Part shown: piece after piece, positions 25,625-33,151 of the stretch
How the letters are laid out: the number at the start of each line of letters is the position of its first letter
Numbering within the stretch: position 1 is the stretch's first letter
Assembly: GCA_021413735.1 (NCBI GenBank)
Contig: JAIOPV010000033.1
Location: 1 to 40,863, forward strand
Direction: 5' to 3'
DNA: 40,863 nucleotides
Source of the DNA: Planctomycetota bacterium
GTDB taxonomy: Bacteria > Planctomycetota > Planctomycetia > Gemmatales > Gemmataceae
The notes under the pieces: model-generated
Databases searched by the model: none
Seen by the model: only the letters and a program-made list of their open reading frames with translations
Told to the model about the DNA's origin: nothing
Translations under genes and position numbers: made by a program

Positions 25625-25706
25625 GGGCCGCCACGGAGGGCGGTCCAGGGCGGTCCCTACAAATCAAGCTGTTTTCTCGATTAGGGGCCGCCCTCCGTGG
25701 CGGCCC
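25625..25706. repeat. Inverted repeat between propeller and hydrolase genes
   Basis: Perfect 19-bp arms, GGGCCGCCACGGAGGGCGG (25625-25643) and its complement (25688-25706), separated by 44 bases. The left arm is followed by a second partial copy (CAGGGCGGTCCC). It ends 30 bp before the hydrolase start and may act as a terminator for the propeller gene or as a repeat of the REP class. Confidence 0.75.
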
Positions 25707-25735
25707 GGCTCTCCGCTCTCCCTGGAGTTTCCCTC

Positions 25736-26512
25736 ATGTTTCGGATGCTACTCGCCATGACCGCGTTCGCCGTATCGCCCGCCGTAGATGTCCTCGCGGC
25801 GGAGCCGGAAGCCAAGGAATTCAAGGCCGGCGACAAGGTTCTCCTGTATCGATTGCTGAAGCCAGCCGAGGTCGAAGCGGGCAAGAAGTATCCGCTTGTG
25901 GTGATGCTTCACGGGGCTGGCGAACGTGGCAAGGACAACTCGAAGCAACTCGTGTGGTTCTGGAATGCGAAGAACCCCAGCCCGATGACCCACCCGCAGG
26001 TCGTGGCTGCGAAGGCGTTCGTGCTCGTGCCGCAATGTCCGGATGGCAAGCAGTGGGTGGACGTGCCTTGGGGCAAGGGAAGCTACAAAAGCCCCGAGGT
26101 GAGCGAGCCGCTGAAGTTGACGCTCGACCTCGTGGATTTGCTCGTGAAGGAACTGCCGATCGACGCGGATCGTGTGAGTGTCATCGGGATGTCAATGGGT
26201 GGCTTCGGTGCGTTCGACGCGGCTCAACGTCGCCCCGATCTCTTCGCGGCGGTTGTGCCGATCTGCGGAGCGGGCGATCCGTCGAAGGCCAAGGAGATCG
26301 CGCATATCCCAGTGTGGGCGTTTCACGGCACGGATGACAGTGTCGTTCCGGTGTCGGGTTCGCGTGACATGGTGAAGGCGTTGAAGGATGCGGGTGCCAG
26401 CCCGAAGATCACGGAGTATCCGAAGGCAGGACACAACTCGTGGTCGCCCGCGTTCGCAGAGAAGGAGTTTTGGGATTGGGTCTTCGCCCAGAAACGAACG
26501 CCCAAGCAGTGA
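25736..26512 (+). CDS. Secreted alpha/beta hydrolase (prolyl-oligopeptidase / phospholipase-carboxylesterase type)
   Basis: 258 residues with a signal peptide (FRMLLAMTAFAVSPAVDVLAAE). Oxyanion region VVMLHGAGERG, nucleophile elbow GMSMGGFGAFD, acidic residue region HGTDDSVVPVSGS and catalytic His in KAGHNSW complete the Ser-Asp-His triad. The family contains secreted esterases and feruloyl-esterase-like enzymes; planctomycete genomes have many. The substrate is not predictable. It lies 117 bp after the propeller gene on the same strand. The ATG 25736 is chosen because it begins the signal peptide; the upstream frame to 25697 overlaps the hairpin. Confidence 0.88.
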   Translation: MFRMLLAMTAFAVSPAVDVLAAEPEAKEFKAGDKVLLYRLLKPAEVEAGKKYPLVVMLHGAGERGKDNSKQLVWFWNAKNPSPMTHPQVVAAKAFVLVPQCPDGKQWVDVPWGKGSYKSPEVSEPLKLTLDLVDLLVKELPIDADRVSVIGMSMGGFGAFDAAQRRPDLFAAVVPICGAGDPSKAKEIAHIPVWAFHGTDDSVVPVSGSRDMVKALKDAGASPKITEYPKAGHNSWSPAFAEKEFWDWVFAQKRTPKQ

Positions 26513-26520
26513 GCTGTACT

Positions 26521-27063
26521 TCATCTGAGAAGAGCCTTCAATGCCACGGCCATCGACGGAAACGCGATCTCCTCATCGGGGATCTCGTTCGGTAATCGCC
26601 ATTCCACGCTCACGACCGCGTCGAGCGCCTGAGCCTTCTCGGGGTTTAACGCCAACGCGGTGAAGTATAGATCGACGACGGGATACGTCACTTCGCGGTA
26701 GTGGTAGATATTCGGGAACGACACCAGGAACCGCACGTTATCGAGTTCCAAGCCGACCTCTTCCCGCACTTCGCGGCGCATGCCTTCCTCTGCGGATTCA
26801 CCGAAGTCGATGAACCCACCGGGGACGCCGAGTTTCCCCGCGCTGGGGTCTTTGGCGCGACGAATGAGCAGCACGCGACCATCGCTATCGAACACGAACG
26901 CGGCAGCCGCCACGATGGGGTTGAAGTAGAAGACGAGTCCGCAGCCAGCACATCGGAACGGCGTTTGAGCGTGGTTGTCCGTGTGTCGGCTGACGCCACA
27001 ACGCGGACAGAACTGGAACATCTCGACGGGCTTCATGTGCCGCCTTGGATAGAGATGGAACAC
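26521..27063 (-). CDS. Nudix hydrolase with N-terminal zinc ribbon
   Basis: About 180 residues (ATG 27063 or, more likely, 27036 at MKPVEMFQFC). Two CxxC pairs (CPRCG and CAGCG) form a zinc ribbon. The Nudix box is GGFIDFGESAEEGMRREVREEVGLEL, in segments GGFIDFGESAEEG and REVREEVG, which fits GX5EX7REUXEEXGU. The domain order is that of NudC-type NADH pyrophosphatases, but the protein is shorter and lacks the SQPWPFPxS motif, so the substrate remains open (a nucleoside-diphosphate derivative). It is convergent with the alpha/beta hydrolase, 8 bp from its stop. Confidence 0.9.
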   Translation of the reverse strand: MFHLYPRRHMKPVEMFQFCPRCGVSRHTDNHAQTPFRCAGCGLVFYFNPIVAAAAFVFDSDGRVLLIRRAKDPSAGKLGVPGGFIDFGESAEEGMRREVREEVGLELDNVRFLVSFPNIYHYREVTYPVVDLYFTALALNPEKAQALDAVVSVEWRLPNEIPDEEIAFPSMAVALKALLR

Positions 27064-27164
27064 TGAACCCAGGTTAGGATATGGGCGTCGCTGCGGGAGC
27101 GTGCAACTTGACCACCCCCGTGGTCACCTGGTAGGCTGGCGCTAGCTCCCCCTGGAGGATACAC

Positions 27165-27356
27165 ATGCCCTCAGAACCGTTGCCCCCGGCCGATCCACCG
27201 ACTTCCGTCCCGGTCCCGCCCGAGTTGTTGGCGTGGGCACAGCAGACCTTCGATGTTCGGGAGTTCCTGGAGGGCGTCCGCGACATCAAGGCGACCGGGG
27301 GCCAGCCTCTGGAGGCCTTCATCGCTGAGGTCGAAGCTGTCGTGCGTGGGTCGTGA
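27165..27356 (+). CDS. Small hypothetical protein coupled to the TIGR02996 gene
   Basis: 63 residues, preceded by TGGAGGATACAC. A Pro-rich first third is followed by a probable helix pair (PELLAWAQQTFDVREFLEGVRDIKATGG and LEAFIAEVEAVVRGS). Its TGA overlaps the GTG start of the next gene (GTGA, 27353-27356), so the two are translationally coupled and probably work together. Similar short Pro-rich ORFs are frequent upstream of planctomycete TIGR02996 genes. No activity can be named. Confidence 0.65.
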   Translation: MPSEPLPPADPPTSVPVPPELLAWAQQTFDVREFLEGVRDIKATGGQPLEAFIAEVEAVVRGS

Positions 27357-28186
27357 GCGACGAAGATGCTTTGCTCGCGGCGATCATCGCGACCCCTGAC
27401 GAAGACACTCCCCGGTTGGTGTACGCCGACTGGCTCCAGGAGAACGGGCAAGCGGAACGGGCCGAGTTTATCCGCTTGCAGATTCAATCGGCGACTCTCG
27501 ATCAATCGGGGAGTGAAGCGGTTGGCCTCAAGTTGCGGGCACAACAACTAGTCAATGAGCACGCTTCCGTGTGGCTGGAACCGCTTTCGCTCTTTCCGGC
27601 GCAGGTCCGGTGGGTACGCGGCTTCGTTGAACACGTCACTCTCACACCGAAAAATCTACTTCCGCACTTGGAGCGTCTCTTTCCACTCGCCCCCGTGTGT
27701 TCGTTGGAGCTTGTATCAGGTCATGGCGCATACGGCTCGCTGAGGTTGCCCGCCAGCGTCGAGCCGATTTCACCAACAGGTGAGGCGCCCTTCCTTCGGG
27801 AGTTGGCGAAATGGCCTCAACTGACCCGAATCCGCCGACTCCGGCATTTCAGCCTTTGGGTCGCGGATCGGGAAATCCGTGCGTTGGTTGAGAGCCCATT
27901 CATCACCAACCTCCAAGTCTTGGATTTGAGCAGGAGTTCGATCGGAGAGGAGGGGATAATCGCAATCGCAAACTCAGCTAATCTGCAAGGCCTCAAGCAT
28001 CTCTGCCTCTTCGACAACCAGATCGATGCTGCTGATGTATTTGCACTGGCCCGGTCGCCGTACCTGCAACAGGCGTACTTGGATCTAACGTGTACACTGT
28101 GCGATTCCGAACCAGACTACACGCAAGCTGTCGAGGCGTTGACTCAGCGATACGGAGATCGTGTAGCTTTTTCGATTCGCGACTGA
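27353..28186 (+). CDS. TIGR02996-domain repeat protein (Gemmata type)
   Basis: 277 residues from GTG 27353. The N-terminus DALLAAIIATPDEDTPRLVYADWLQENGQAERAEFIRLQIQ carries the TIGR02996 domain, an approximately 40-residue module nearly confined to Gemmata-like planctomycetes and typically fused to LRR-like repeats. The rest has leucine-rich segments (LRHFSLWVADREI, ITNLQVLDLSRSSIGEEGI, LQGLKHLCLFDNQIDAADVFALAR), a few LRR-like repeats. No signal peptide. LRR parts suggest protein binding. It is the strongest single marker of the host lineage in this window. Confidence 0.9.
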   Translation: MSDEDALLAAIIATPDEDTPRLVYADWLQENGQAERAEFIRLQIQSATLDQSGSEAVGLKLRAQQLVNEHASVWLEPLSLFPAQVRWVRGFVEHVTLTPKNLLPHLERLFPLAPVCSLELVSGHGAYGSLRLPASVEPISPTGEAPFLRELAKWPQLTRIRRLRHFSLWVADREIRALVESPFITNLQVLDLSRSSIGEEGIIAIANSANLQGLKHLCLFDNQIDAADVFALARSPYLQQAYLDLTCTLCDSEPDYTQAVEALTQRYGDRVAFSIRD

Positions 28187-28189
28187 CCC

Positions 28190-28963
28190 TCAGCACGCCC
28201 TGCCGAGGATGTATCTTCCCGGATCGACCTCCGTTCGCAGAATCCGCAACTGCTCCTCGTTCGGCTCCACGGTCGTTGTGAGCGGGTCGCACGCCTCCAA
28301 CTCGAAACCCGTCGCCGCTCGAATCTGCTCCAGCGTCTTGCCGGGGTGGAGGCTCTTCACTCGCATTCGCTTCGTGGCAGGGGCGAAGTCCAGCACGCAC
28401 AAATCCGTGATGACGCGGTGCGGCCCCGTACCCGAAAGCAAGCCAGCGGCTTCGCGTGCCCCGGGACCGGTCAGGTAGCCAGGCGTCGTCAGGAAATCCA
28501 GCTTCGCCGCGAACTTCTTGGCGTCGTGCTTCATCACGATCAGCGTTCGCCAACAGAACGACGCCAGATCATTCGCGCCTCCGCTGCCAGGCAAACGAAC
28601 CTTCGGCTTGTCGTGCGTGCCGCCAATGAAAGTCGAGTTCAGATTGCCATACGGGTCGATCTGGGCGCCGCTCAGGAAGGTGTAATCCACCATGCCACGC
28701 TGGCAGAACTGCATCACGTCAGCCATCGACGTCGCCATCACCGCCCGGTGAAACGTCGTGCTATCGCCGACACTTACCGGCATCGTCGGGAGTTGCGGAG
28801 CGACGCCGCCAGCCTCGAACATGATGACCAGATTCGGGGCGTGCGTTCGCTGGGCGAGCATCGCGGCTGCGCACGGTAAGCCGGTACCCACCGCAACGGT
28901 CTTGCCGTCTTCGAGTTCCCGTGCCGCACAACAGATCATCAGTTCCATCGCGGTGAACGACAT
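28190..28963 (-). CDS. CoA-transferase family I, beta subunit (glutaconate CoA-transferase B-like)
   Basis: 257 residues from ATG 28963, where MSFTAMELMICCAARELEDGKT begins; the frame is open further upstream but has no family similarity. Features of the GctB/OXCT beta type: GTGLPCAAAMLAQ, FEAGGVAP carrying the candidate catalytic Glu, FLSGAQIDPYGNLNST, the Gly-rich PGSGGANDLASF, and the C-terminal VTDLCVLDF-type block (here ITDLCVLDFAPATKRMRV). The reaction is CoA transfer between acyl-CoA and an acid. The alpha subunit is normally the immediate neighbour; here none is visible on either side, so it must be elsewhere or absent. Confidence 0.82.
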   Translation of the reverse strand: MSFTAMELMICCAARELEDGKTVAVGTGLPCAAAMLAQRTHAPNLVIMFEAGGVAPQLPTMPVSVGDSTTFHRAVMATSMADVMQFCQRGMVDYTFLSGAQIDPYGNLNSTFIGGTHDKPKVRLPGSGGANDLASFCWRTLIVMKHDAKKFAAKLDFLTTPGYLTGPGAREAAGLLSGTGPHRVITDLCVLDFAPATKRMRVKSLHPGKTLEQIRAATGFELEACDPLTTTVEPNEEQLRILRTEVDPGRYILGRAC

Positions 28964-29031
28964 GGTTGGGACTCTGGGGTATTTGGTGGGCGGTTCGTGA
29001 TGACACACGCCGTTCGATCGCCTATTCTTAA

Positions 29032-30075
29032 TTGAAGCACGCCCGCACGCAATCCTACCGAGATTTAGCCACAGTGAGTACAGCTCCTGCCGTTCTTCCC
29101 GTTGCCACGCCACTGCCCCGCCCGAAGCTCGTGGTGTGGTTCCTCATCACCATAATCACGATTCACTTGCTCGCGCTGACTGCGTTCCTGCCGTACACGT
29201 TCGTATGGTGGGGAATCCCGGTCATTCTCGTCGGCAACTTCATCTTCGGCTCGCTCGGCATCAACCTCGGCTACCACCGGATGCTGACGCACAAAGCCGC
29301 GACGTTCCCGACGTTCCTCGAACGGCTGTGGGTGCTGTGTGGCGTGTGCAGTCTGGAAGGGTCGCCGTTGTGGTGGGTGTGTGTGCATCGCATTCACCAT
29401 CAGCACAGCGACGAAACCGGCGACCCGCATAGTCCCCGCGAGAGCTTCTTCTGGGGGCACATGCAGTGGATCTACACCGCCGACCCTCGGCAACGGTCGC
29501 TGTCAACGTTCGAGAAGTACATCCCGGACCTGATGACCGATCCGTTCCTTCGCTGGCTGCATCGCGGCAACAAGTGGATTCTCGTGTATGTGGTTCACGC
29601 TCTGCTGATCGCGGCGATCGGCTTCGGCCTCGGCTTCCTGATCGAAGACACGACTGAAGCGGCGGTGCAACTCGGCGTGCAGATCTTCGTGTGGGCTGTG
29701 CTGGTTCGCACCGTGTACGTCTGGCACATCACCTGGCTGGTGAACTCCGCGGCGCACCGTTGGGGTTACCGCCCATACCAGACGAACGACCGCAGCCGGA
29801 ACAATGCGGTGGTGGCACTGCTGACGAACGGCGAGGGCTGGCACAACAACCATCACGCGACGCCGCGAGCGTGTTCGCAGGGGCACCGCTGGTGGGAGAT
29901 TGATCTGACGTACACGTTCGTGCGGATGCTTCAAGTTGTTGGGCTGTCGTGGGACGTGGTGCCGGTGAAGGTGCCGAAGCACATCGCGGAGAAGAAGGAA
30001 GAGGAGACCAAGAAAGAGGGGGAGACACGGGGACAAGGAGACAAGGAGACGGCAAGCAAAGCGGGAACGTCATGA
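29032..30075 (+). CDS. Acyl-CoA/fatty-acid desaturase, membrane di-iron
   Basis: About 347 residues (TTG 29032; GTG 29074 is an alternative that would shorten the protein by 14). The three His boxes are HRMLTH, HRIHHQHSDE and EGWHNNHH, which hold the di-iron site. Hydrophobic pairs flank them (VVWFLITIITIHLLALTAFL, IPVILVGNFIFGSLGI; ILVYVVHALLIAAIGFG, VQIFVWAVLVRTVYVW). This is the delta-9-type stearoyl-CoA desaturase family. The C-terminus (EKKEEETKKEGETRGQGDKE) is encoded by the tandem GGAGACA-type repeat at 30003-30050 and looks added. It overlaps the next gene by ATGA. Confidence 0.9.
   Translation: MKHARTQSYRDLATVSTAPAVLPVATPLPRPKLVVWFLITIITIHLLALTAFLPYTFVWWGIPVILVGNFIFGSLGINLGYHRMLTHKAATFPTFLERLWVLCGVCSLEGSPLWWVCVHRIHHQHSDETGDPHSPRESFFWGHMQWIYTADPRQRSLSTFEKYIPDLMTDPFLRWLHRGNKWILVYVVHALLIAAIGFGLGFLIEDTTEAAVQLGVQIFVWAVLVRTVYVWHITWLVNSAAHRWGYRPYQTNDRSRNNAVVALLTNGEGWHNNHHATPRACSQGHRWWEIDLTYTFVRMLQVVGLSWDVVPVKVPKHIAEKKEEETKKEGETRGQGDKETASKAGTS
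30003..30050 (+). repeat. GGAGACA/GGAGACC purine repeat in desaturase 3' end
   Basis: Imperfect GAGACA/GGAGAC units in a purine-only stretch encode the charged C-terminal tail of the desaturase. Near-identical sequences are familiar as dispersed intergenic repeats in other bacteria. Family membership is from memory of such repeats and not tested here. Confidence 0.5.
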
Positions 30076-30539
30076 CCGCCACCGTCATCGAAGCGCCGCA
30101 GGAATACGACGGTTCGGGCCCGAGCGTCTTCCTCGCGGGCGGCATCAGTGGCACCCTCGACTGGCAAACGGTCGTGGTTGAAGCGATCAGCGAGCTGCCG
30201 ATCACCATTCTGAATCCGCGTCGCAAGAACTACCCCTGGAACGAACCCAGCGCCGCGGCAGCTCAGATCGAATGGGAGTTTAGGCATCTCCGACGAGCGA
30301 CCGCCGTGCTGTTCTGGTTCCCGCCCGAAACGCTCTGCCCCATCGCGCTGTTCGAACTTGGTGGCCGCGTGCAGGTTCGCGAGCAGACATTGTTCGTCGG
30401 CACCGACCCCAACTACGCCCGCAAACTCGACGTCGAGATTCAACTGCGGCTCGCCCGTCCCGAGGTGCGATTGGTGACAAGTCTTGGCGAACTTAGTCAG
30501 CAGGTGCGTGATTGGTTCGCGTCGCCTAAGCCATCGTGA
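30072..30539 (+). CDS. Nucleoside 2-deoxyribosyltransferase-domain protein
   Basis: 155 residues, start ATG 30072 overlapping the desaturase stop (ATGA). Conserved features of the Nuc_deoxyrib_tr_2 family: FLAGGISGTLDWQ, ILNPRRKNYPW, IEWEFRHLRRATAVLFWFPPETLCPIALFELGGR (in segments IEWEFRHL and LFWFPPET), then HTD-type VGTDPNYARKLDVEIQ. The Glu of FELGG is the expected nucleophile. In related proteins the fold cleaves N-glycosidic bonds; the substrate here is unknown. Probably co-transcribed with the desaturase although the functions seem unrelated. Confidence 0.82.
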   Translation: MTATVIEAPQEYDGSGPSVFLAGGISGTLDWQTVVVEAISELPITILNPRRKNYPWNEPSAAAAQIEWEFRHLRRATAVLFWFPPETLCPIALFELGGRVQVREQTLFVGTDPNYARKLDVEIQLRLARPEVRLVTSLGELSQQVRDWFASPKPS

Positions 30540-30627
30540 TGAAGTGATTGGCACGCTGCGTGCATTATTATCTTTCGGCATGGCAACCCCCGACAGAATC
30601 GCAAGGTTTTGTCGGAGGCTTGGGCGG

Positions 30628-30660
30628 ATGGGCCGTTGGGGGTGGTCCCCAACGGCCCAT
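30628..30660 (+). terminator. Strong hairpin in the 30540-30893 gene-free stretch
   Basis: ATGGGCCGTTGGGG (30628-30641) pairs perfectly with CCCCAACGGCCCAT (30647-30660), loop GTGGT, followed by TCTATTTCTATTT. This is a good intrinsic terminator for the upstream operon. An additional CCGACA/TGTCGG stem lies near 30590-30615. The rest of 30540-30893 has no gene; the final 60 bases before 30894 are the leader of the DUF1080 gene. Confidence 0.7.
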
Positions 30661-30893
30661 TCTATTTCTATTTCGCACTTCTCCCTGACACCTCCCAAAA
30701 CGCTGACGCACAGCCAACCACAACCTCTGATCGTTCCCCTTCCACACTGATTGACTGCAACTCACCAGAACACCACGCCTCTCGCTCCGAGAACTCCGAA
30801 ACCAAGAAAAATTGTTGACCACTTCGCCCAATGTCACGAGACTGACCCAAGACGAAACCCGCCCGCGTTTGCTCTCCCCAAAGGATCACTGAC

Positions 30894-31469
30894 ATGCTTC
30901 GCACGCTCTCTCGCGTTACGTTCGCGTTTGCGCTCTGCCTCGCTCCAGCGATGGCCGCCGACGAGAAACTCGAACCCGGCACCATCGAACTGTTCAACGG
31001 CAAAGACCTTACCGGCTGGGGCTACAAGTCCAAGGACGGCAAGTTCGAGTCGTTCGACGGCAAGACCGAAGCGTCCGACAAACGCTACTCCGCGAAGGAT
31101 GGCGTCCTCGTTGTGAACCCCGGCAAGGGCACCGCCCAACTGTGGACCGCCCAGCAGTTCCCGAAAGACTTCGAGTTGCGGTTAGAGTTCCGTGCGGCCG
31201 TGAACGCCGACAGCGGCTTGTTCCTCCGTGGTAAGCAACTCCAGGTGCGTGACTATCCGGTTGCGGGTCCGTACAAGAACCTGAAGAAGTACAAGCCGCA
31301 GGACTGGAACGAAATCGTCGTGGTGGTGAAAGGCGAAGTCGCACACTGCACCTGCAACGGCGAAGTGCTCGAAGAAGCGTTCAAGATCCCGGCGACCGGC
31401 CCGATCGGTCTTGAGGCAGACCGCGACACGATGGAATACCGCAAGATTCGCCTCAAAGAGATCAAGTAA
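30894..31469 (+). CDS. Secreted DUF1080 (3-keto-disaccharide hydrolase-like) protein
   Basis: 191 residues with a signal peptide (LRTLSRVTFAFALCLAPAMAADE). The concanavalin-like DUF1080 fold is marked by GTIELFNGKDLTGWGYKS at the start, LVVNPGKGTAQLWT, FELRLEFRAAVNADSGLFLRG, VRDYPVAGPYKNLK, DWNEIVVVVKGEVAHCTCNGEVL and GPIGLEADRDTMEYRKIRLKEI at the end. Members occur in large families in planctomycetes; some cleave 3-keto-glycosides, but activity differs between subgroups, so only the family is asserted. It is followed after 35 bp by a broken GDSL hydrolase. Confidence 0.9.
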   Translation: MLRTLSRVTFAFALCLAPAMAADEKLEPGTIELFNGKDLTGWGYKSKDGKFESFDGKTEASDKRYSAKDGVLVVNPGKGTAQLWTAQQFPKDFELRLEFRAAVNADSGLFLRGKQLQVRDYPVAGPYKNLKKYKPQDWNEIVVVVKGEVAHCTCNGEVLEEAFKIPATGPIGLEADRDTMEYRKIRLKEIK

Positions 31470-31504
31470 TTCTCGCTCCCGATCCCCAACCGAAAGGCTC
31501 TCCA

Positions 31505-31971
31505 ATGCGTCTCCGCAATCTGCTCCTCACCGCGATCACACTCGCGCTGCCGACCAGAAGCCGAGCGTGGTTGTGATCTACATCGGCATCAACGACGTGT
31601 GGCACGGTCTGAGCGACCCCAGCAAGGGCACGTCGAAGGAGAAGTTCGAGGAAGGGCTGAAGGACATCATCGGGAAGATCAAGGACGGCGGCGCTCGCGT
31701 GATCCTTTGCACGCCAACCGTGATCGGCGAGAAGAAGGCTGGCGGGAACAAGGCCGACGCTCAACTTGATGAGTACGCCGAGATCAGCCGGAAGGTCGCG
31801 AAGGACACCGGCTCGAAACTCTGCGATCTCCGGAAGGCGTTCGTGGATCACCTCGCGAAGAATAACGCCGACGACAAGGATAAGGGCGTTCTGACCAGCG
31901 ACACCGTTCACCTGAACGAAGCCGGCAACAAGCTCGTCGCCGAGACGATCCTGGCTGTGCTGGACAAATAA
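31505..31971 (+). pseudogene. GDSL/SGNH hydrolase relic with internal deletion
   Basis: The ATG at 31505 starts a signal-peptide-like MRLRNLLLTAITLALP, which then goes out of frame (stop at 31574-31576). From about 31547 the other frame gives DQKPSVVVIYIGINDVWHGL, containing block III (GIND), then the helix region and block V (DTVHLNEAGNKL), ending at TAA 31969-31971. Block I with the nucleophilic GDS and block II are missing, so perhaps 60-90 residues were deleted at the junction near 31546. Without the nucleophile Ser it cannot be active. A short gap (35 bp) to the DUF1080 gene suggests a former operon. Confidence 0.8.
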
Positions 31972-32006
31972 CCGCGAAATTAGCCCCAGGCTTGCCTGGG
32001 GCTTTA

Positions 32007-33105
32007 CTGATCGCTGCGCAAAGAACTAAACTTCGCGCGGCGTAAAATTGGGGTATGGAAAGCAGGACATCCTCTCCCCACGACTGGAAGGAATGGCGGC
32101 GACTCCGGGCCTGGGAGTTGAAGCGGCATGGTTGGACGCAACACGACATTGCCATCGCCTTGGGTGCGTCTGCCGGAGCGGTTAGCCAGTGGATGCGGGC
32201 GGCTGCTACCGACGGCCTGGATGCCTTGCGACATCATGCTTCGCCCGGTCATCCCGCCAAACTGACACCCGAGCAGCGACTGCTGATTGCCGACTGTCTG
32301 TGGCACGGAGCGGAAGCATATGGGTTCCGGGGCGATGTCTGGACGTGTGCTCGAGTGACCCAAGTCATCGAAAAGGAGTTCGGGGTCTCTTACCACAAAG
32401 ACCGTGTCTCCCGCGTGTTGAAGGAGTTGGGTTGGACACCGCAAATCCCGATCATACGAGCCATCCAACGCGACGAAGTAGCGATTGCCAACTGGCGAAC
32501 TGAGATGTGGCCGCGGTTGCTTCGACAGGCGTCCCGAGAACGCCGAACCCTAGTTTTCGTTGATGAATCAGGGTTCTACTTGTTGCCGGGCGTGGTCAGA
32601 ACCTACGGACCCAAAGGACAGACGCCAATTGTGGACGAGAAACAGAGCCGAGATCACTTGTCGGTAATGGCCGGTGTCACGCCCGCAGGCAAGCTGTACA
32701 CGCTCGTGCGTCAAGAGTCGTTGTCGAGTTCGCACAGTGTCGTTTTCCTGAAGCACCTGTTGTTGGAAACGGGGACGAAGTTATTGGTGATCTGGGATGG
32801 CTCGCCCATTCATCGCTGGGGAGCGGTGCAGGAGTTTCTCGCCGAAGGAGGTGCGAAACGAGTCCATCTGGAGGCGATGCCGGGATACGCTCCGGACCTG
32901 AGTCCGTTGGATCAAGGCTGTTGGCAACATCTCAAGCACGTCGAAATGCGGAACGTGGCGTGTTTAGACCTCGAAGAGTTGCATCTGGAAGTCCATTTGG
33001 CCATCGGACGCTTGCGGCAGAAAGCACGCCTGATTCGGTCGTTCTTTGCCGCAGCGGGTCTGACGCTACGCGGTGGGAAAGTTTAGTTCATTGCGCAGCG
33101 ATCAG
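32007..33105 (+). mobile_element. IS630-type insertion sequence, 1099 bp
   Basis: Terminal inverted repeats of 27 bp, starting CTGATCGCTGCGCAA at 32007 and complementary to the sequence ending at 33105, with one mismatch in 27. TA dinucleotides at 32005-32006 and 33106-33107 are the expected IS630/Tc1-mariner target duplication. One transposase gene fills the element. The ends and duplication are intact, implying recent insertion. Confidence 0.93.
32055..33086 (+). CDS. IS630 family transposase (catalytic Glu apparently replaced)
   Basis: 343 residues. The N-terminal helix-turn-helix (RAWELKRHGWTQHDIAIALGASAGAVSQWMR) is followed by a second one (YGFRGDVWTCARVTQVIEKEFGVSYHKDRVSRVLKELG, in segments). 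The DDE core has FVDESGFYLLPG (first Asp), LLVIWDGSPIHRW (second Asp) and PGYAPDLSPLDQGCWQHLK. In most relatives the last motif reads NPxEGxW or DEGVW, with the third acidic residue Glu; here it is DQGCW, so Gln stands there unless the preceding Asp serves. The frame is open throughout, so the protein would be made but its activity is doubtful. Confidence 0.9.
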   Translation: MESRTSSPHDWKEWRRLRAWELKRHGWTQHDIAIALGASAGAVSQWMRAAATDGLDALRHHASPGHPAKLTPEQRLLIADCLWHGAEAYGFRGDVWTCARVTQVIEKEFGVSYHKDRVSRVLKELGWTPQIPIIRAIQRDEVAIANWRTEMWPRLLRQASRERRTLVFVDESGFYLLPGVVRTYGPKGQTPIVDEKQSRDHLSVMAGVTPAGKLYTLVRQESLSSSHSVVFLKHLLLETGTKLLVIWDGSPIHRWGAVQEFLAEGGAKRVHLEAMPGYAPDLSPLDQGCWQHLKHVEMRNVACLDLEELHLEVHLAIGRLRQKARLIRSFFAAAGLTLRGGKV

Positions 33106-33151
33106 TAGATCGCGTGGCCCCAGGCAAGCCTGGGGCTAATTGAAACAACAC

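Larger units (their letters stand above)
31978..33141. repeat. Interrupted twin-hairpin palindrome carrying an IS in its loop
   Basis: A 25-bp arm at 31978-32002 and its exact complement at 33117-33141 flank the IS. Each arm contains the hairpin GCCCCAGGC-TT-GCCTGGGGC. With the IS (32007-33105) and one TA removed, the arms lie about 14 bases apart, restoring a twin-hairpin like those at 9270 and 20534. Confidence 0.85.
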
